NCBI GenBank assembly: GCA_903893565.1
Contig: CAITMU010000096.1
Span: 1-44,557 of the forward strand
DNA: 44,557 bases
Origin: an uncultured beta proteobacterium
Lineage (GTDB): Bacteria > Pseudomonadota > Gammaproteobacteria > Burkholderiales > SG8-41
Reading direction: 5' to 3'
The notes below the pieces were generated by a model. It made no database searches. It was not told the origin of the DNA and was given only the letters and a program-made list of their open reading frames with translations. Shown piece by piece: positions 1-8,673 of this stretch (its first letter is position 1; every line of letters starts with the position of its first letter). The translations under genes were made by a program, and so were the position numbers.

Positions 1-71
1 ATCGACTCATCAGTAATGCGCGCTTCAGGAGGACGTGAATCCATTTTAGGAATTGAATTTTGTTCAGACAT
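1..71 (-). CDS. N-terminal fragment of a probable MaoC-like hydratase (runs off the left edge)
   Basis: The minus strand has an ATG at 71-69 preceded by GGAG at 77-80, with five bases between. The 23 readable codons begin MSEQNSIPKM and reach PPEARITDES before the sequence ends. The last part resembles the N-terminal lead-in of the MaoC-like protein at 11923-10709 (PTEGIITDEA), so this is probably a third member of that family in the window. The rest of the gene lies outside, so the identification rests only on this short match and on similar gene neighbourhoods. It could instead be an unrelated gene with a chance resemblance. Confidence 0.5.
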   Translation of the reverse strand, partial: MSEQNSIPKMDSRPPEARITDES

Positions 72-423
72 GAAAACTCCACAAGGAAAAAAATAAAAAA
101 ATTTGTTGCTGACGTAAAACCACAGTTTGCAAACTTGCTAGCCAGAAAATTAGCCGGCTATCATCATTTAATAATAAAAAATTATTCTTACTATAAAAGC
201 GGATCAATCTTTCAAACGAGTTCTATCGATCTTTGGTCGATTGAAATTTATGTGTATTTTTAAATGATTTTATTGACTAATTTTACTTGGTTTTAATCAC
301 GACGTGCAACAAAGCCTCAAGAAAAAATCCGGACCGAATATCGCGGTAGATCGGTTATAAGGCCTAGATAGGCTATCGAACTATCGAGCAAACCACATTA
401 TGAACCCCCTATTCATTATTTTT
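72..423. other. AT-rich intergenic region without a recognisable gene
   Basis: This stretch lies downstream of the IclR-type gene and upstream of the partial hydratase, both on the minus strand. It should therefore hold the promoter of the left-edge gene. An open frame across 60-263 has no convincing ribosome site and a low-complexity Lys/Asn/Tyr composition, so I do not call it a gene. Short inverted repeats such as GATAG/CTATC near 366-376 are visible, but no strong terminator follows the regulator gene. Confidence 0.4.
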
Positions 424-1218
424 TTAAAAAACATTATGTATTGAACTAATTTTATTGGCCTCACGGGCAATCCATCGAGACTCACTTTCAATGGCAGCCA
501 CCAAATCTACTGTGACTGAAGATGACAGATGCGATTCAGGACACACAAAACAAATTGAGGCGAATGGATGACCAGAATCATTTTTAATTGCTATACCAAA
601 GGCACTCACCCCTGGAACTACATCACTTAAACTGATTCCATAGCCTTTGTCCTCAGAACGCTTGAGCATTTTTTTCAGTGCCGTGATTCGGGTGTCACTA
701 AAACGAGAAACATCTTTCAAGTTTTCTTTCAGTATAAGCTCAGATAGGGGCTTAGGCATTGCCACCAGCATAGCTACTCCACCAGCTGAAACAATCAACG
801 GGCGCCGCGTCCCAACTTCAATTGTTAAAGCCTTGATGGTCATCTGACCCAATTTAAGCGCACAAACAAATTCATTACCACTTAGCAAAAACAACATGGT
901 CATTCCATTAAAACGCTTAGAAATGCGAGATAAAGGATTATTACAAAGAGCAAGAAATTCTATTAACTCGCTTTGTGAAAGACCTAATTCAAAAAGTAAA
1001 GTGCCTAACACGTAACGTCGGTCTCCGACTCGTTGTCGAACCAAACGCTCACGAGATAAACTGGACAATATACGATGCGTCGTTCCCCTATCCATAGAAC
1101 AATGATTAGCCAAGTCCACCAATCGCCATCCAAGCGATCCACGCAAAGAAAGGGCCTTCAGTATAGCTACCGCTCGTTCGATACTTTGAGTGCCCGTACG
1201 TTTTAGTTTTTCAGCCAT
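424..1218 (-). CDS. IclR-family transcriptional regulator
   Basis: This is a helix-turn-helix regulator of about 264 residues. The N-terminal part (SIERAVAILKAL, then LVDLANHCSMDRGTTHRIL) is the winged-helix DNA-binding domain. The C-terminal two-thirds is the IclR effector-binding domain, with the typical GxRRPLIVSAGGVAML stretch and a late GVSAFGIAI segment. I chose ATG at 1218 because the protein then starts MAEKLKRTG, the usual IclR length. The frame stays open to a GTG at 1284, which would add 22 residues of non-conserved sequence. The gene is divergent from the CoA-transferase operon at 1391, with about 170 bases between, so it probably controls that operon (and so the first selenoprotein gene) in response to an aromatic or organic acid. 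The effector cannot be told from sequence. Confidence 0.9.
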   Translation of the reverse strand: MAEKLKRTGTQSIERAVAILKALSLRGSLGWRLVDLANHCSMDRGTTHRILSSLSRERLVRQRVGDRRYVLGTLLFELGLSQSELIEFLALCNNPLSRISKRFNGMTMLFLLSGNEFVCALKLGQMTIKALTIEVGTRRPLIVSAGGVAMLVAMPKPLSELILKENLKDVSRFSDTRITALKKMLKRSEDKGYGISLSDVVPGVSAFGIAIKNDSGHPFASICFVCPESHLSSSVTVDLVAAIESESRWIAREANKISSIHNVF

Positions 1219-1390
1219 GATCAATGCATAATTATTTACATCAAAAAACGTTGTTAAAGGTCTACAGTAACAGGGTAAGTTCACAATGTAAAATATCTAT
1301 CTAAAACCCCATATTTGATTGCTTGCGCTTTAGAAGAGGCAGAGCAAATAATGTTTTAATAAAATTAGCACTCTAGATCGATTAAAAATT

Positions 1391-2632
1391 ATGACAACCA
1401 TCAAAAAAACCATTAAAAAATCAAAGCGCAGTGGCCCTCTGAGCGGAGTACGTATTCTGGACTTATCGAGGGTGCTCGCAGGTCCTTTCTGCTCGATGAT
1501 ATTGGCTGACCTAGGAGCGGAAATTATTAAGGTGGAAGAACTGGGCGTCGGAGACCAAACTCGAACCATCCCTCCCTTTCTAAAAGGGGAGAGCCATTAT
1601 TTTCTTTCCATCAATCGGAACAAAAAAAGTATCGCCCTAGACTCAAGGACGCGGGAAGGAAAAAAAATACTCTTAACCCTCGTTAAACAGTGTGATGTTG
1701 TTTTGGAAAATTTCCGTCCTGATGTCATGAAAAGACTCGGCCTTGATTATGAAACGCTTAAAAAGATCAAACCCGATATCATCCACTGCTCCATTAGTGG
1801 ATTTGGCGCTAAGGGGGCGATGAAAGATAAACCCTCCTTTGATCTTGTCACACAAGCCCTCAGTGGCGTGATGAGCATTAATGGCTACCCAGATGGCCCG
1901 CCCACGAAACTAGGGTTACCCTTAGGCGATATCGGTGGTGGCCTATGGGCTGCCATTGGCATTTTGGCTGCGCTTAACGAAAAAAATATAACCGGCAAAG
2001 GCACCCAGATCGATTTAAGCCTTCTGGAAGGTCTCATGGGATTATTGGGCTATCTGGCTGAAATATTCTTAGTCACAGGAAAAAGCCCAGGCAGAATGGG
2101 CAATAATCATCACAATATCGTTCCCTATGGACTCATGAAAGTCAAAGATGGCCATATCGTCTTAGCTTTACATGTGGGCAGCTTTTGGCGCAATTTCTGT
2201 AAGGCGATTAGCCGAGATGATCTGATTACGGATGCCCGATTTAAAACCGTCAAAGATCGACACATTAACCGAACGGCACTAGAAAAAATACTTGATCGCA
2301 TTATGCTCACGCGAACGATCAAAGAATGGCAAAAAATACTCAATAAAGCCGACGTACCCCATGGCCCGGTCAACACGGTTGGGCAGGCCATTAATCAACC
2401 TATCATCAAAAAAAGTGGTTTTTTAAAAGAAACTTTGCATCCAACCGCAGGCAAAGTCAAAGTACTCGGCTCCCCTCTTCATTTTCCAGGCACCTTTGAA
2501 AATTCAACAATAGCGCCCCCCCCTCGACTAGGGGAGCATACGATTGAAATTCTAAGTTCCCTTGCCAAATTAAAACCTGCTGCTATTGCGCAATTACTAC
2601 GCTTAGGAATCATTGCCACCCCCAAGCCTTAA
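1391..2632 (+). CDS. CaiB/BaiF family III CoA-transferase
   Basis: This cytoplasmic enzyme moves CoA between acyl groups to activate an organic acid. It has 413 residues, close to the family's usual 390-430. Family signatures are GVRILDLSRVLAGPF near residues 19-33, LADLGAEIIKVE near 38-49, NRNKKSIALD near 75-84, VVLENFRPDVM near 103-113 and the active-site segment LGLPLGDIGGG, where Asp180 matches the catalytic Asp of formyl-CoA transferase. The first 14 residues are an unusually Lys-rich leader (MTTIKKTIKKSK). It is the first gene of a unit followed by a MaoC-like hydratase, a UGSC selenoprotein and a Bug receptor. The acyl substrate is unknown; the neighbours suggest the CoA ester goes to the hydratase. 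Confidence 0.92.
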   Translation: MTTIKKTIKKSKRSGPLSGVRILDLSRVLAGPFCSMILADLGAEIIKVEELGVGDQTRTIPPFLKGESHYFLSINRNKKSIALDSRTREGKKILLTLVKQCDVVLENFRPDVMKRLGLDYETLKKIKPDIIHCSISGFGAKGAMKDKPSFDLVTQALSGVMSINGYPDGPPTKLGLPLGDIGGGLWAAIGILAALNEKNITGKGTQIDLSLLEGLMGLLGYLAEIFLVTGKSPGRMGNNHHNIVPYGLMKVKDGHIVLALHVGSFWRNFCKAISRDDLITDARFKTVKDRHINRTALEKILDRIMLTRTIKEWQKILNKADVPHGPVNTVGQAINQPIIKKSGFLKETLHPTAGKVKVLGSPLHFPGTFENSTIAPPPRLGEHTIEILSSLAKLKPAAIAQLLRLGIIATPKP

Positions 2633-2696
2633 CGTCGTTTTTTTAAATCAGTGAGATACATTTTCAAATAACATCTATTAGTCAAAGGAATGAAAG

Positions 2697-3833
2697 ATGT
2701 CTCAGCATGGAAAAGCCAGCGAAGAAGAATTAACCAGAATCAGAAGCAAAATTGGACAAAAAGTCACTATTAATGAACCACCTCATTTAACCGAGGTCAG
2801 CCGCGATTCGATACGACACTGGGCTCAAGCCACAGGGGATCGTAACCCGCTTTTTTTAGATGAAAACTACGCTAAAAATTCCATCCACGGTGGCCTCATC
2901 GCACCTCCTTGCCAACTGTATGCCTTTAGTCGAATCTCCATCGGTTATCGAGGCGGATTACCGGGCGTTCATTCGTTTTTTGCGGGGTCCCACTGGCGTT
3001 GGCATGAACCCATCCGACTCGGACAAAAAATTAACCCAGAAGTGACTTTCAAGGAATTAAAGGAATTGCCTAGCAAGTTTGCTGGGCGTATGTTTAAACA
3101 ACTCTCACTCATACAGTTTATAACGGATGATGGACATGAAATTGCCCAGGCTGATTCTTGGGGCATGCGCGTAGAAAGAGTGGCCGCTAAAGAAAAAGGG
3201 AAATATAAAAAACTGGAATTAGCCGCTCCTTACACCCAACAGCAATTGGATGATATTGCCCAACTCTACGCCAACGAAAAATGCCGAGGCCGAGACACGC
3301 TTTATTTTGAAGATGTCAACGTCGGCCAAACCGTTCCCGAAATCATTCGAGGTCCCTATACGGCCACCACTGCAGTGGCTTTTGAGCAAGGCTGGGGAGG
3401 CTTATTCATCAAAGCTCATGGCTACTGGTTCGATTACCTCAGACGCCACCCCGCTGCAGGCATTGCTAATGCCTACAATATTCCCGAACCCCCAGAAGCT
3501 GTACATTGGGATAGCGCTCTGGCCCGAGCCGTTGGAGTGCCTGAGGCCTATGATTACGGTCCTGAACGCATTGCTTGGCTTGCCACTTTACTCACCAACT
3601 GGATAGGGGATGAAGGGTTTTTAGCCGAGTTATATTGCGAAGTCAGACGATTTAATATGATTGGTGATTTAACCTACTGCCGAGCTAAAGTCATCGAGAA
3701 AAAAGATGGCAATAACACCCAAGGTGAAGTCAAATTAACCATAGAAGCCGTTGATCAACGCGGTGATATGACCGCCAGTGGCTGGGCGATCATCAAATTA
3801 CCAAAAAAACCAACGATTCCGAAAAGGAGTTGA
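2697..3833 (+). CDS. MaoC-like double hot-dog acyl-CoA hydratase/dehydratase
   Basis: This 378-residue protein has two hot-dog domains. The N-terminal one contains VSRDSIRHWAQATGDRNPLF near residues 36-55 and HGGLIAPP near 64-71, typical of the MaoC/FAS1-DH N-terminal family. The second half has FEDVNVGQTVPEIIRGPYT near 204-222, followed by a GPERIAWLATLLTNWIGDEGF stretch shared with the protein at 11923-10709. Such proteins add or remove water on enoyl-CoA type substrates. ATG at 2697 follows AAAGGAATGAAAG, a good ribosome site. Its stop (TGA, 3831-3833) is one base from the ATG of the selenoprotein gene, so translation is probably coupled. The substrate is unknown. Confidence 0.85.
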   Translation: MSQHGKASEEELTRIRSKIGQKVTINEPPHLTEVSRDSIRHWAQATGDRNPLFLDENYAKNSIHGGLIAPPCQLYAFSRISIGYRGGLPGVHSFFAGSHWRWHEPIRLGQKINPEVTFKELKELPSKFAGRMFKQLSLIQFITDDGHEIAQADSWGMRVERVAAKEKGKYKKLELAAPYTQQQLDDIAQLYANEKCRGRDTLYFEDVNVGQTVPEIIRGPYTATTAVAFEQGWGGLFIKAHGYWFDYLRRHPAAGIANAYNIPEPPEAVHWDSALARAVGVPEAYDYGPERIAWLATLLTNWIGDEGFLAELYCEVRRFNMIGDLTYCRAKVIEKKDGNNTQGEVKLTIEAVDQRGDMTASGWAIIKLPKKPTIPKRS

Positions 3834-3834
3834 T

Positions 3835-5565
3835 ATGGCAGAGAAAATGCAAGATGGCTATTACGAAGTTTATTGGCCGAGAGCACCTAGAAAAGTAGAG
3901 AAAAAAAAATTAGCCCCACGTTTACACACCCTAAATGGAAAAACCGTCGCTCAATTATGGGATTTTTTGTTCAGGGGTGATGAGGTCTTCCAGACTTTGG
4001 AAGCAGCTTTAAAACAAAAATTTCCTGATATTCGTTTTGTCAGCTGGAAAGAATTTGGCAATACCCATGGAAAAAATGAACGGGAGATACTAGCAGCACT
4101 ACCAGAGCGATTTAAAACGCTAGGCATTGATGCCGTCATCTCTGGGATGGGATGCTGAGGTAGTTGCACGCCTGCCGTGTTGCGGGCGAGCGCTATCTGT
4201 GAGAGTAGTGGCGTTCCCAGTGCTTCCCTCGTCAGCGAGGGCTTTGCCTCGCAAGCGCTCGCTGTCAATCGCGGGTTGGGACTCAATTTACCCATTGCCA
4301 TCGTGCCTGGGCACCCAGGGGCCCAAAGCGCGGAAGAACTCAAAAATAATATTTTAGAATCCACCGTTAATGAGGTGATCCATAACCTCACAAAAACGCT
4401 TGCAGCCACCGAAGAAGAAAATGAACCGGAAGAGCGCGACATCGTCTTTCGGGGTGGGTTTGCTGCCGTGAATCAATATTTTCTTGATCAAGAGTGGAGC
4501 GATGGACTCCCGATCGTGCCCCCGACCAAAGAGGGGATAGATGAATTTTTACGCTTTACCGATCGAAAATCCGAAGAAGTGATTGGTCAAATTCTTCCGG
4601 ATAATCGCCTCGCCAGTGTGTGGAGTGTAGCGGTCAATGGCCTCATGGCTGGTTGTCGTCCTGAATACATGCCCATTTTGATCGCGCTCGTCGAAGCTAT
4701 GTTAGACCCCGCCTACGGCGTTGAACATAGTGGCAATACCCCCGGCGGGGAAACGCTCATCATTTTAAATGGGCCCATCATCAAAACACTGGGTTTTAAC
4801 TATACCCAGGGTGTTATTCGAGACGGCTTTCAAGCCAATACTTCGATTGGAAGATTCTGGCGCCTTTATCTTCGTAACGTAGCCGGTTTCATTTTACATA
4901 AAAATGATAAAGCGACTTTCGGTAACACCTGGCGAGTGGTGTTGGCTGAAAACGAAGATGTACTAAACCAAATTAACTGGCCGCCGACTAGTGCTGAGAT
5001 GGGATTTTCTCGCGGTGAAAATACCGTCACGATTGCTCGCTACACAGGGGGCAATCTCATTTGCTCGGTGTCTGGATCAACCCCAGAAGAACTCCTACCC
5101 TATTTAGCCGACGCCGTTGTCAGACAAATTTCATGGCAATTAATGTTTACAGTTGGCATGGGAAACGGCACCCTCAGACCTCTCATACTGCTGTCTCCTA
5201 TACTGGCCCAAACCATCGCAAGAGGCGGTTGGTCCAAACAGGATGTAAAGCAATATTTATTTGAACACGCACGTGTACCCGCCTGGCAATTCGAAAGACA
5301 ATTAAGGGACTGGAACCAAAAACCCATTTGGAATCTGACCAAAGAGGCACAAGAAGGTAGCATTTCAACCATTTACTCGGTATCCGAAGACCCTAATCGC
5401 TTAGTCCCTTTGGTGGGGGATGCGGATAACTATATGATTGCGGTATGCGGCGACGAGATGAGAACCAATGCGTATGTCTTTGCGCATAATGGCGTATTGG
5501 GTTACTCAGTAGGAAAAAAAATACAACTACCCGACAGTTGGCTAGCAAAGCTCAAACAAAAATAA
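3835..5565 (+). CDS. UGSC-type selenoprotein fused to a DGLPxxPP/MAGCRPEY domain (copy 1, Sec108)
   Basis: One protein of 576 residues results if TGA at 4156-4158 is read as selenocysteine. Seen directly: the frame from ATG 3835 (AAAGGAG just upstream) runs to that TGA and continues open, in the same frame, to TAA at 5565. Residues 104-117 then read GMGC-U-GSCTPAVLR. The N-terminal domain (1 to about 190) ends with a VPGHPGAQSAEEL segment. A Glu-rich linker (about 193-200) leads to the C-terminal domain with DGLPIVPPT at 223-231, MAGCRPEY at 271-278 and SKQDVKQYLFEHA later. The U-x-x-C arrangement is a redox motif and, with the trailing GHP segment, recalls the catalytic region of glycine-reductase selenoprotein B; that link is inference. 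No signal peptide is visible, so it should be cytoplasmic. Automatic gene callers would split it at 4158. Confidence 0.88.
4156..4188 (+). promoter_or_regulatory. Putative bacterial SECIS hairpin, copy 1
   Basis: Directly after TGA 4156-4158, CGCCTGC (4169-4175) pairs with GCGGGCG (4182-4188), seven pairs with one G-U, around the loop CGTGTT (4176-4181). Two more GC pairs flank an A-A mismatch. The loop lies 18-23 bases after the TGA and contains GU, the position and type of element expected for SelB-directed selenocysteine insertion. The hairpin overlaps codons for the GSCTPAVLR segment. Copy 2 has the same loop position. Confidence 0.65.
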
Positions 5566-5578
5566 AAGGAATAATCCA

Positions 5579-6556
5579 ATGACCCGGATCAAAAAACCCA
5601 TAAAAATATTGACCATCATCATGACACTCACCGCAACGATCCAAAGCAACGCCCAAACTTGGCCCGATCGCCCCGTGCGAATCGTCAACCCCTTTGCCGC
5701 AGGGGCTGCCAGTGATGTTGTGGCTCGTTTGATAGCTGAAAAGCTGACCCGAAAATTGGATAAAAGCTTTGTCGTAGACAATAGACCCGGCGCTAACGCC
5801 ATTATAGGAACAGAAATTGTCTCCAAAGCAGCGCCAGACGGCTATACCGTATTGTCGGGAGGCAATACAACCCATGCTGCCAACCCGAGCTTATACCAAT
5901 CAATCCCCTATGATCCTATTAAGGATTTCTCCCCTGTCGCTTTTATCGTCGGGCTACATTACTACCTAGTTGTTTCGCCTAATTTTCCTGGTAACAACGT
6001 CAAGGACCTCGTTAATTACGCAAAAAGTAATCCAGAAAAAATCACTTATGGCACGGGCAATGCCACATCAACGATTAGTGCAGAATTATTCAATCTCACC
6101 ACTGGCACTCAATTTGCTCAGGTCAGCTACAAGGGAAACCCCTTAGCCATTACCGATGTCATTTCTGGCAATTTGACGACCATGTTTTTAGACAACAGCA
6201 CCGCACGAGGATTAATCCAAGCCGGTAAATTAAAAGCACTCGGCATTGCTGCACTGAATCGTTCAGAGATATTTCCCGACATCGCCACTTTGACAGAATC
6301 GGGTGTGCCAGGTATTAACTTAACCGCATGGATTGCCCTATGGTTTCCAGCAAAAACACCTCAATATATTGTGCAAAAAATGAATACCGAGGTCAATGCT
6401 GCACGAGCATTACCGGATGTCACTCATAAATTAAAGGAATTAGGATTCACCCTTGAAGGTTCGGGCCCCAGTGTTCAACAGTTCACAGAATTTATAAAAT
6501 CAGAAATTGCATTGTGGGCACGAGTGGTAAAGGAGGCTAAAATCGTCAAGCAATAA
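5579..6556 (+). CDS. Bug-family (TctC) periplasmic solute-binding protein 1
   Basis: This is a 325-residue periplasmic binding protein of the tripartite tricarboxylate transporter family. A Lys-rich start and hydrophobic core (KILTIIMTLTAT) form a signal peptide, with likely cleavage after SNA near residue 25. The mature start is WPDRPVRIVNPF. Hallmarks are DVVARLIAEKL, VVDNRPGAN, PDGYTVL near 84-90 and YDPIKDFSPV. The usual PGGxxD loop is altered to AAGAASD. It starts 13 bases after the selenoprotein gene behind AAAGGAA, so it is probably the last gene of the CoA-transferase/MaoC/UGSC operon and may bind the substrate of those enzymes. No TctA/TctB membrane partner is encoded nearby. Confidence 0.93.
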   Translation: MTRIKKPIKILTIIMTLTATIQSNAQTWPDRPVRIVNPFAAGAASDVVARLIAEKLTRKLDKSFVVDNRPGANAIIGTEIVSKAAPDGYTVLSGGNTTHAANPSLYQSIPYDPIKDFSPVAFIVGLHYYLVVSPNFPGNNVKDLVNYAKSNPEKITYGTGNATSTISAELFNLTTGTQFAQVSYKGNPLAITDVISGNLTTMFLDNSTARGLIQAGKLKALGIAALNRSEIFPDIATLTESGVPGINLTAWIALWFPAKTPQYIVQKMNTEVNAARALPDVTHKLKELGFTLEGSGPSVQQFTEFIKSEIALWARVVKEAKIVKQ

Positions 6557-6560
6557 TGCA

Positions 6561-7526
6561 TCAATCTGCATGAATTCCAGCTTGTTTAACGATTTTCACA
6601 AACTTTTCTGTTTCCTCTTTAATCATCGCAGTACACTGATCTACGGATTCACTCGATTGAATTTCAACCCCTTGTTGTAAAAATCGACTTTTGATGTCGG
6701 ACTGCTGAACGGCCTTCACGATTTCCTGATGCATGAGATTTAAAATCTCCTTAGGCGTAGCAATCGGGGCCAGTATGGCATTAAATAAAGCGGCTTCATA
6801 ACCTGGCAAAGCCGCCTCTGCAATAGTAGGGACTTCTGGAAAAATAGGTGATCTTTTCTTGCTCGTAACCCCTAGCGCATGCAACTTTCCTGCTTTCACA
6901 AAGGGAATCGACGTACTGATCGTATCAAACATCATAGAAATTTGTCCGCCAACCACATCGATTAATGCCGGCGCATTACCCTTATAAGGGACATGAATCA
7001 TTTTAATGCCTGCTTGAATAGCAAATAACTCAGTCGCCATATGCGCGGTGGCACCGTTACCTGCTGTGCCATAGGTGATTTGGTTAGGATTTTTTTTAGC
7101 CAAGTTAATCAAGTCATTCACTGTTTTCACAGGAACAGAAGGATTCATCACCAAAATCTGTGGTAGCCAAGCGGTGAGACTCACACCACTAAAATCACGC
7201 ACTGGGTCATAAGGTACGTTTCGCATCACTGCAAAAGTGGAAGAAAAAGTACTGGCAACGGACACATAGGTATAACCATCGGGGTTCGATTTGGCCACAA
7301 ACTCGGTCCCCGGAATACTGCTGGCACCGGGACGATTCTCAACGATCACTTGCTGAGACAATTGCTGATTTAATTTTTGAGCTATCGCCCGAGTCACCAA
7401 ATCTAAGTTACCCCCCGGTGCCACAGGAACGATAAATCGTATCGGTTTATTAGGATAGGATTGGGTGTAACCAGGACCTGTTATGAGTAAAACAACTAGC
7501 AAACACAAAACACGATGGATAGTCAT
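6561..7526 (-). CDS. Bug-family (TctC) periplasmic solute-binding protein 2
   Basis: This is a 321-residue Bug protein, convergent with Bug 1 and separated from it by only four bases. The signal peptide MTIHRVLCLLVVLLITGPGYTQ precedes YPNKPIRFIVPVAPGGNLD. Further marks are QVIVENRPGASSIPG, NPDGYTYV and a late LPGYEAALFNAI segment. A GAGAGG ribosome site lies five bases before the ATG. It is the last gene of the minus-strand operon that carries the split selenoprotein/DGLP pair, starting 31 bases after the DGLP gene, so it may serve the same pathway. The ligand is unknown. Confidence 0.93.
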   Translation of the reverse strand: MTIHRVLCLLVVLLITGPGYTQSYPNKPIRFIVPVAPGGNLDLVTRAIAQKLNQQLSQQVIVENRPGASSIPGTEFVAKSNPDGYTYVSVASTFSSTFAVMRNVPYDPVRDFSGVSLTAWLPQILVMNPSVPVKTVNDLINLAKKNPNQITYGTAGNGATAHMATELFAIQAGIKMIHVPYKGNAPALIDVVGGQISMMFDTISTSIPFVKAGKLHALGVTSKKRSPIFPEVPTIAEAALPGYEAALFNAILAPIATPKEILNLMHQEIVKAVQQSDIKSRFLQQGVEIQSSESVDQCTAMIKEETEKFVKIVKQAGIHAD

Positions 7527-7557
7527 CTAAACCTCTCTTTAATCATGGAATGACACA

Positions 7558-8673
7558 CTAAGAACCTTTAAAATCTTGAATCGAGTGAACCAACAAGCCG
7601 GTGTTGTTTTTTAATGGCAATGTCACAGAACGCGTCGCTCCAAAGGTAGGGATAAAGGCTGAATGCTTGCCGGCTCCGCCTACGACCATAATCAAAAAAT
7701 CCTCTGGTTTTTGCACAACCGGAACTCGCGCATCCATAGGCGCCTGACCCAGAGTGAGAGGGAATTTAATACGCATACGACGTTCTATATTTTCTTCAGA
7801 AAAACTATCTAATCGAACCCACGCGTTCTTAAAAAGATACTCTTTAACAGCTTGTTTAGAAAATCCCCCTTGGGCTACAGTGGCCGCGTGCTCAGGACTT
7901 AAAATAATCAAAGGCTCACCCGAATAGGCAATATCGTTTGTACCGGGAGTAGAGCAAGTACCCGCAATCATTTTCAAAATACCTTGGGCGGTATGGCTTT
8001 CATGATCATTGACGTTATGGGGGGCTTCAGCACCAATAACAGTCACGGTACTGACTTCAGCAGAAAATCCTCTTTCGACATGAAATGGCGACCAGGGACT
8101 TTGGGATTCATTTTCCGCAATGCAATAACTATATTTAGCGGGGGAACCTAACGTAGCCATATCACCGGTTCCTGGAATAGCACCCCCGATATTTAATAAG
8201 ATCAACCGGATCGCACGACCAATCGAAGCGTTCGACTGATAGCCTGGACCAAAGGCATTACTGCCGCAGTTAATAGCTAATTCCTTAGCAATCGGACCAT
8301 TCACAACGAGCAATGGGGCACACAAGTGGGTGGTGGCCTGAATGCCATACAAATTAAAAGATTCAACCATCATCGCCTCTACCGCCAAAAGAATAATGGG
8401 AAAATATTCAGGACGGCAACCTGCCATAACTGCATTAGCCGCCAAACGCCAAGGGGTTGCCTCAGCCCAGCGCGGGGCTAACAAACCAATGGGATCATTC
8501 CAGGGACGATCACAAAAGGCCAACATTTCTTCAACACGCTGTAGGTTGGGCGGGATGATAGGTAATCCATCGGTCCAACCGCGTTGTCGGTATAGGTCAT
8601 TGATCGCAATAAAATCCCCCTCTGCTACAAAACTAGCACTGGGACTACTGACAAAGGAGGTTAAAGGATTCAA
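7558..8673 (-). CDS. Stand-alone DGLPxxPP/MAGCRPEY-domain protein, partner of the split selenoprotein
   Basis: This 371-residue protein is homologous to the C-terminal domain of both large selenoproteins. Shared marks are WTDGLPIIPP at residues 33-42, MAGCRPEY at 83-90 (Cys86), an SNASIGRAIRLILLN segment in the middle and ILSPEHA..A..GGFSKQAVKEYLF near residue 260. Its function is unknown; I do not recognise a characterised family. The start is TTG at 8673-8671, overlapping the TGA stop of the upstream selenoprotein as TTGA, with CAGGA placed as a ribosome site. Such overlap implies coupled synthesis and probably a complex. Because the same two parts are fused elsewhere in the window, a functional partnership is well supported. 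No signal peptide or membrane segment is seen. Confidence 0.85.
   Translation of the reverse strand: MNPLTSFVSSPSASFVAEGDFIAINDLYRQRGWTDGLPIIPPNLQRVEEMLAFCDRPWNDPIGLLAPRWAEATPWRLAANAVMAGCRPEYFPIILLAVEAMMVESFNLYGIQATTHLCAPLLVVNGPIAKELAINCGSNAFGPGYQSNASIGRAIRLILLNIGGAIPGTGDMATLGSPAKYSYCIAENESQSPWSPFHVERGFSAEVSTVTVIGAEAPHNVNDHESHTAQGILKMIAGTCSTPGTNDIAYSGEPLIILSPEHAATVAQGGFSKQAVKEYLFKNAWVRLDSFSEENIERRMRIKFPLTLGQAPMDARVPVVQKPEDFLIMVVGGAGKHSAFIPTFGATRSVTLPLKNNTGLLVHSIQDFKGS

Noticed and set aside
400..428. ATGAA/TTCAT followed by a T-run after the IclR gene, as a terminator.
   Set aside because: The stem has only five weak AT-rich pairs and the T-run is on the wrong side for the regulator gene.
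4159..5565. Treating the stretch after TGA 4158 as a separate gene starting at GTG 4177 (and likewise at 12584 and 8888).
   Set aside because: None of these starts has a ribosome site, each lies inside a conserved UGSC-type motif, and the halves match each other across three loci only when joined.
3835..5565. Reading the in-frame TGAs as simple pseudogene stops or sequencing errors.
   Set aside because: Three separate loci have TGA at the same aligned codon, followed by conserved residues and a similarly placed hairpin, and no other disablement is seen in any of the frames.
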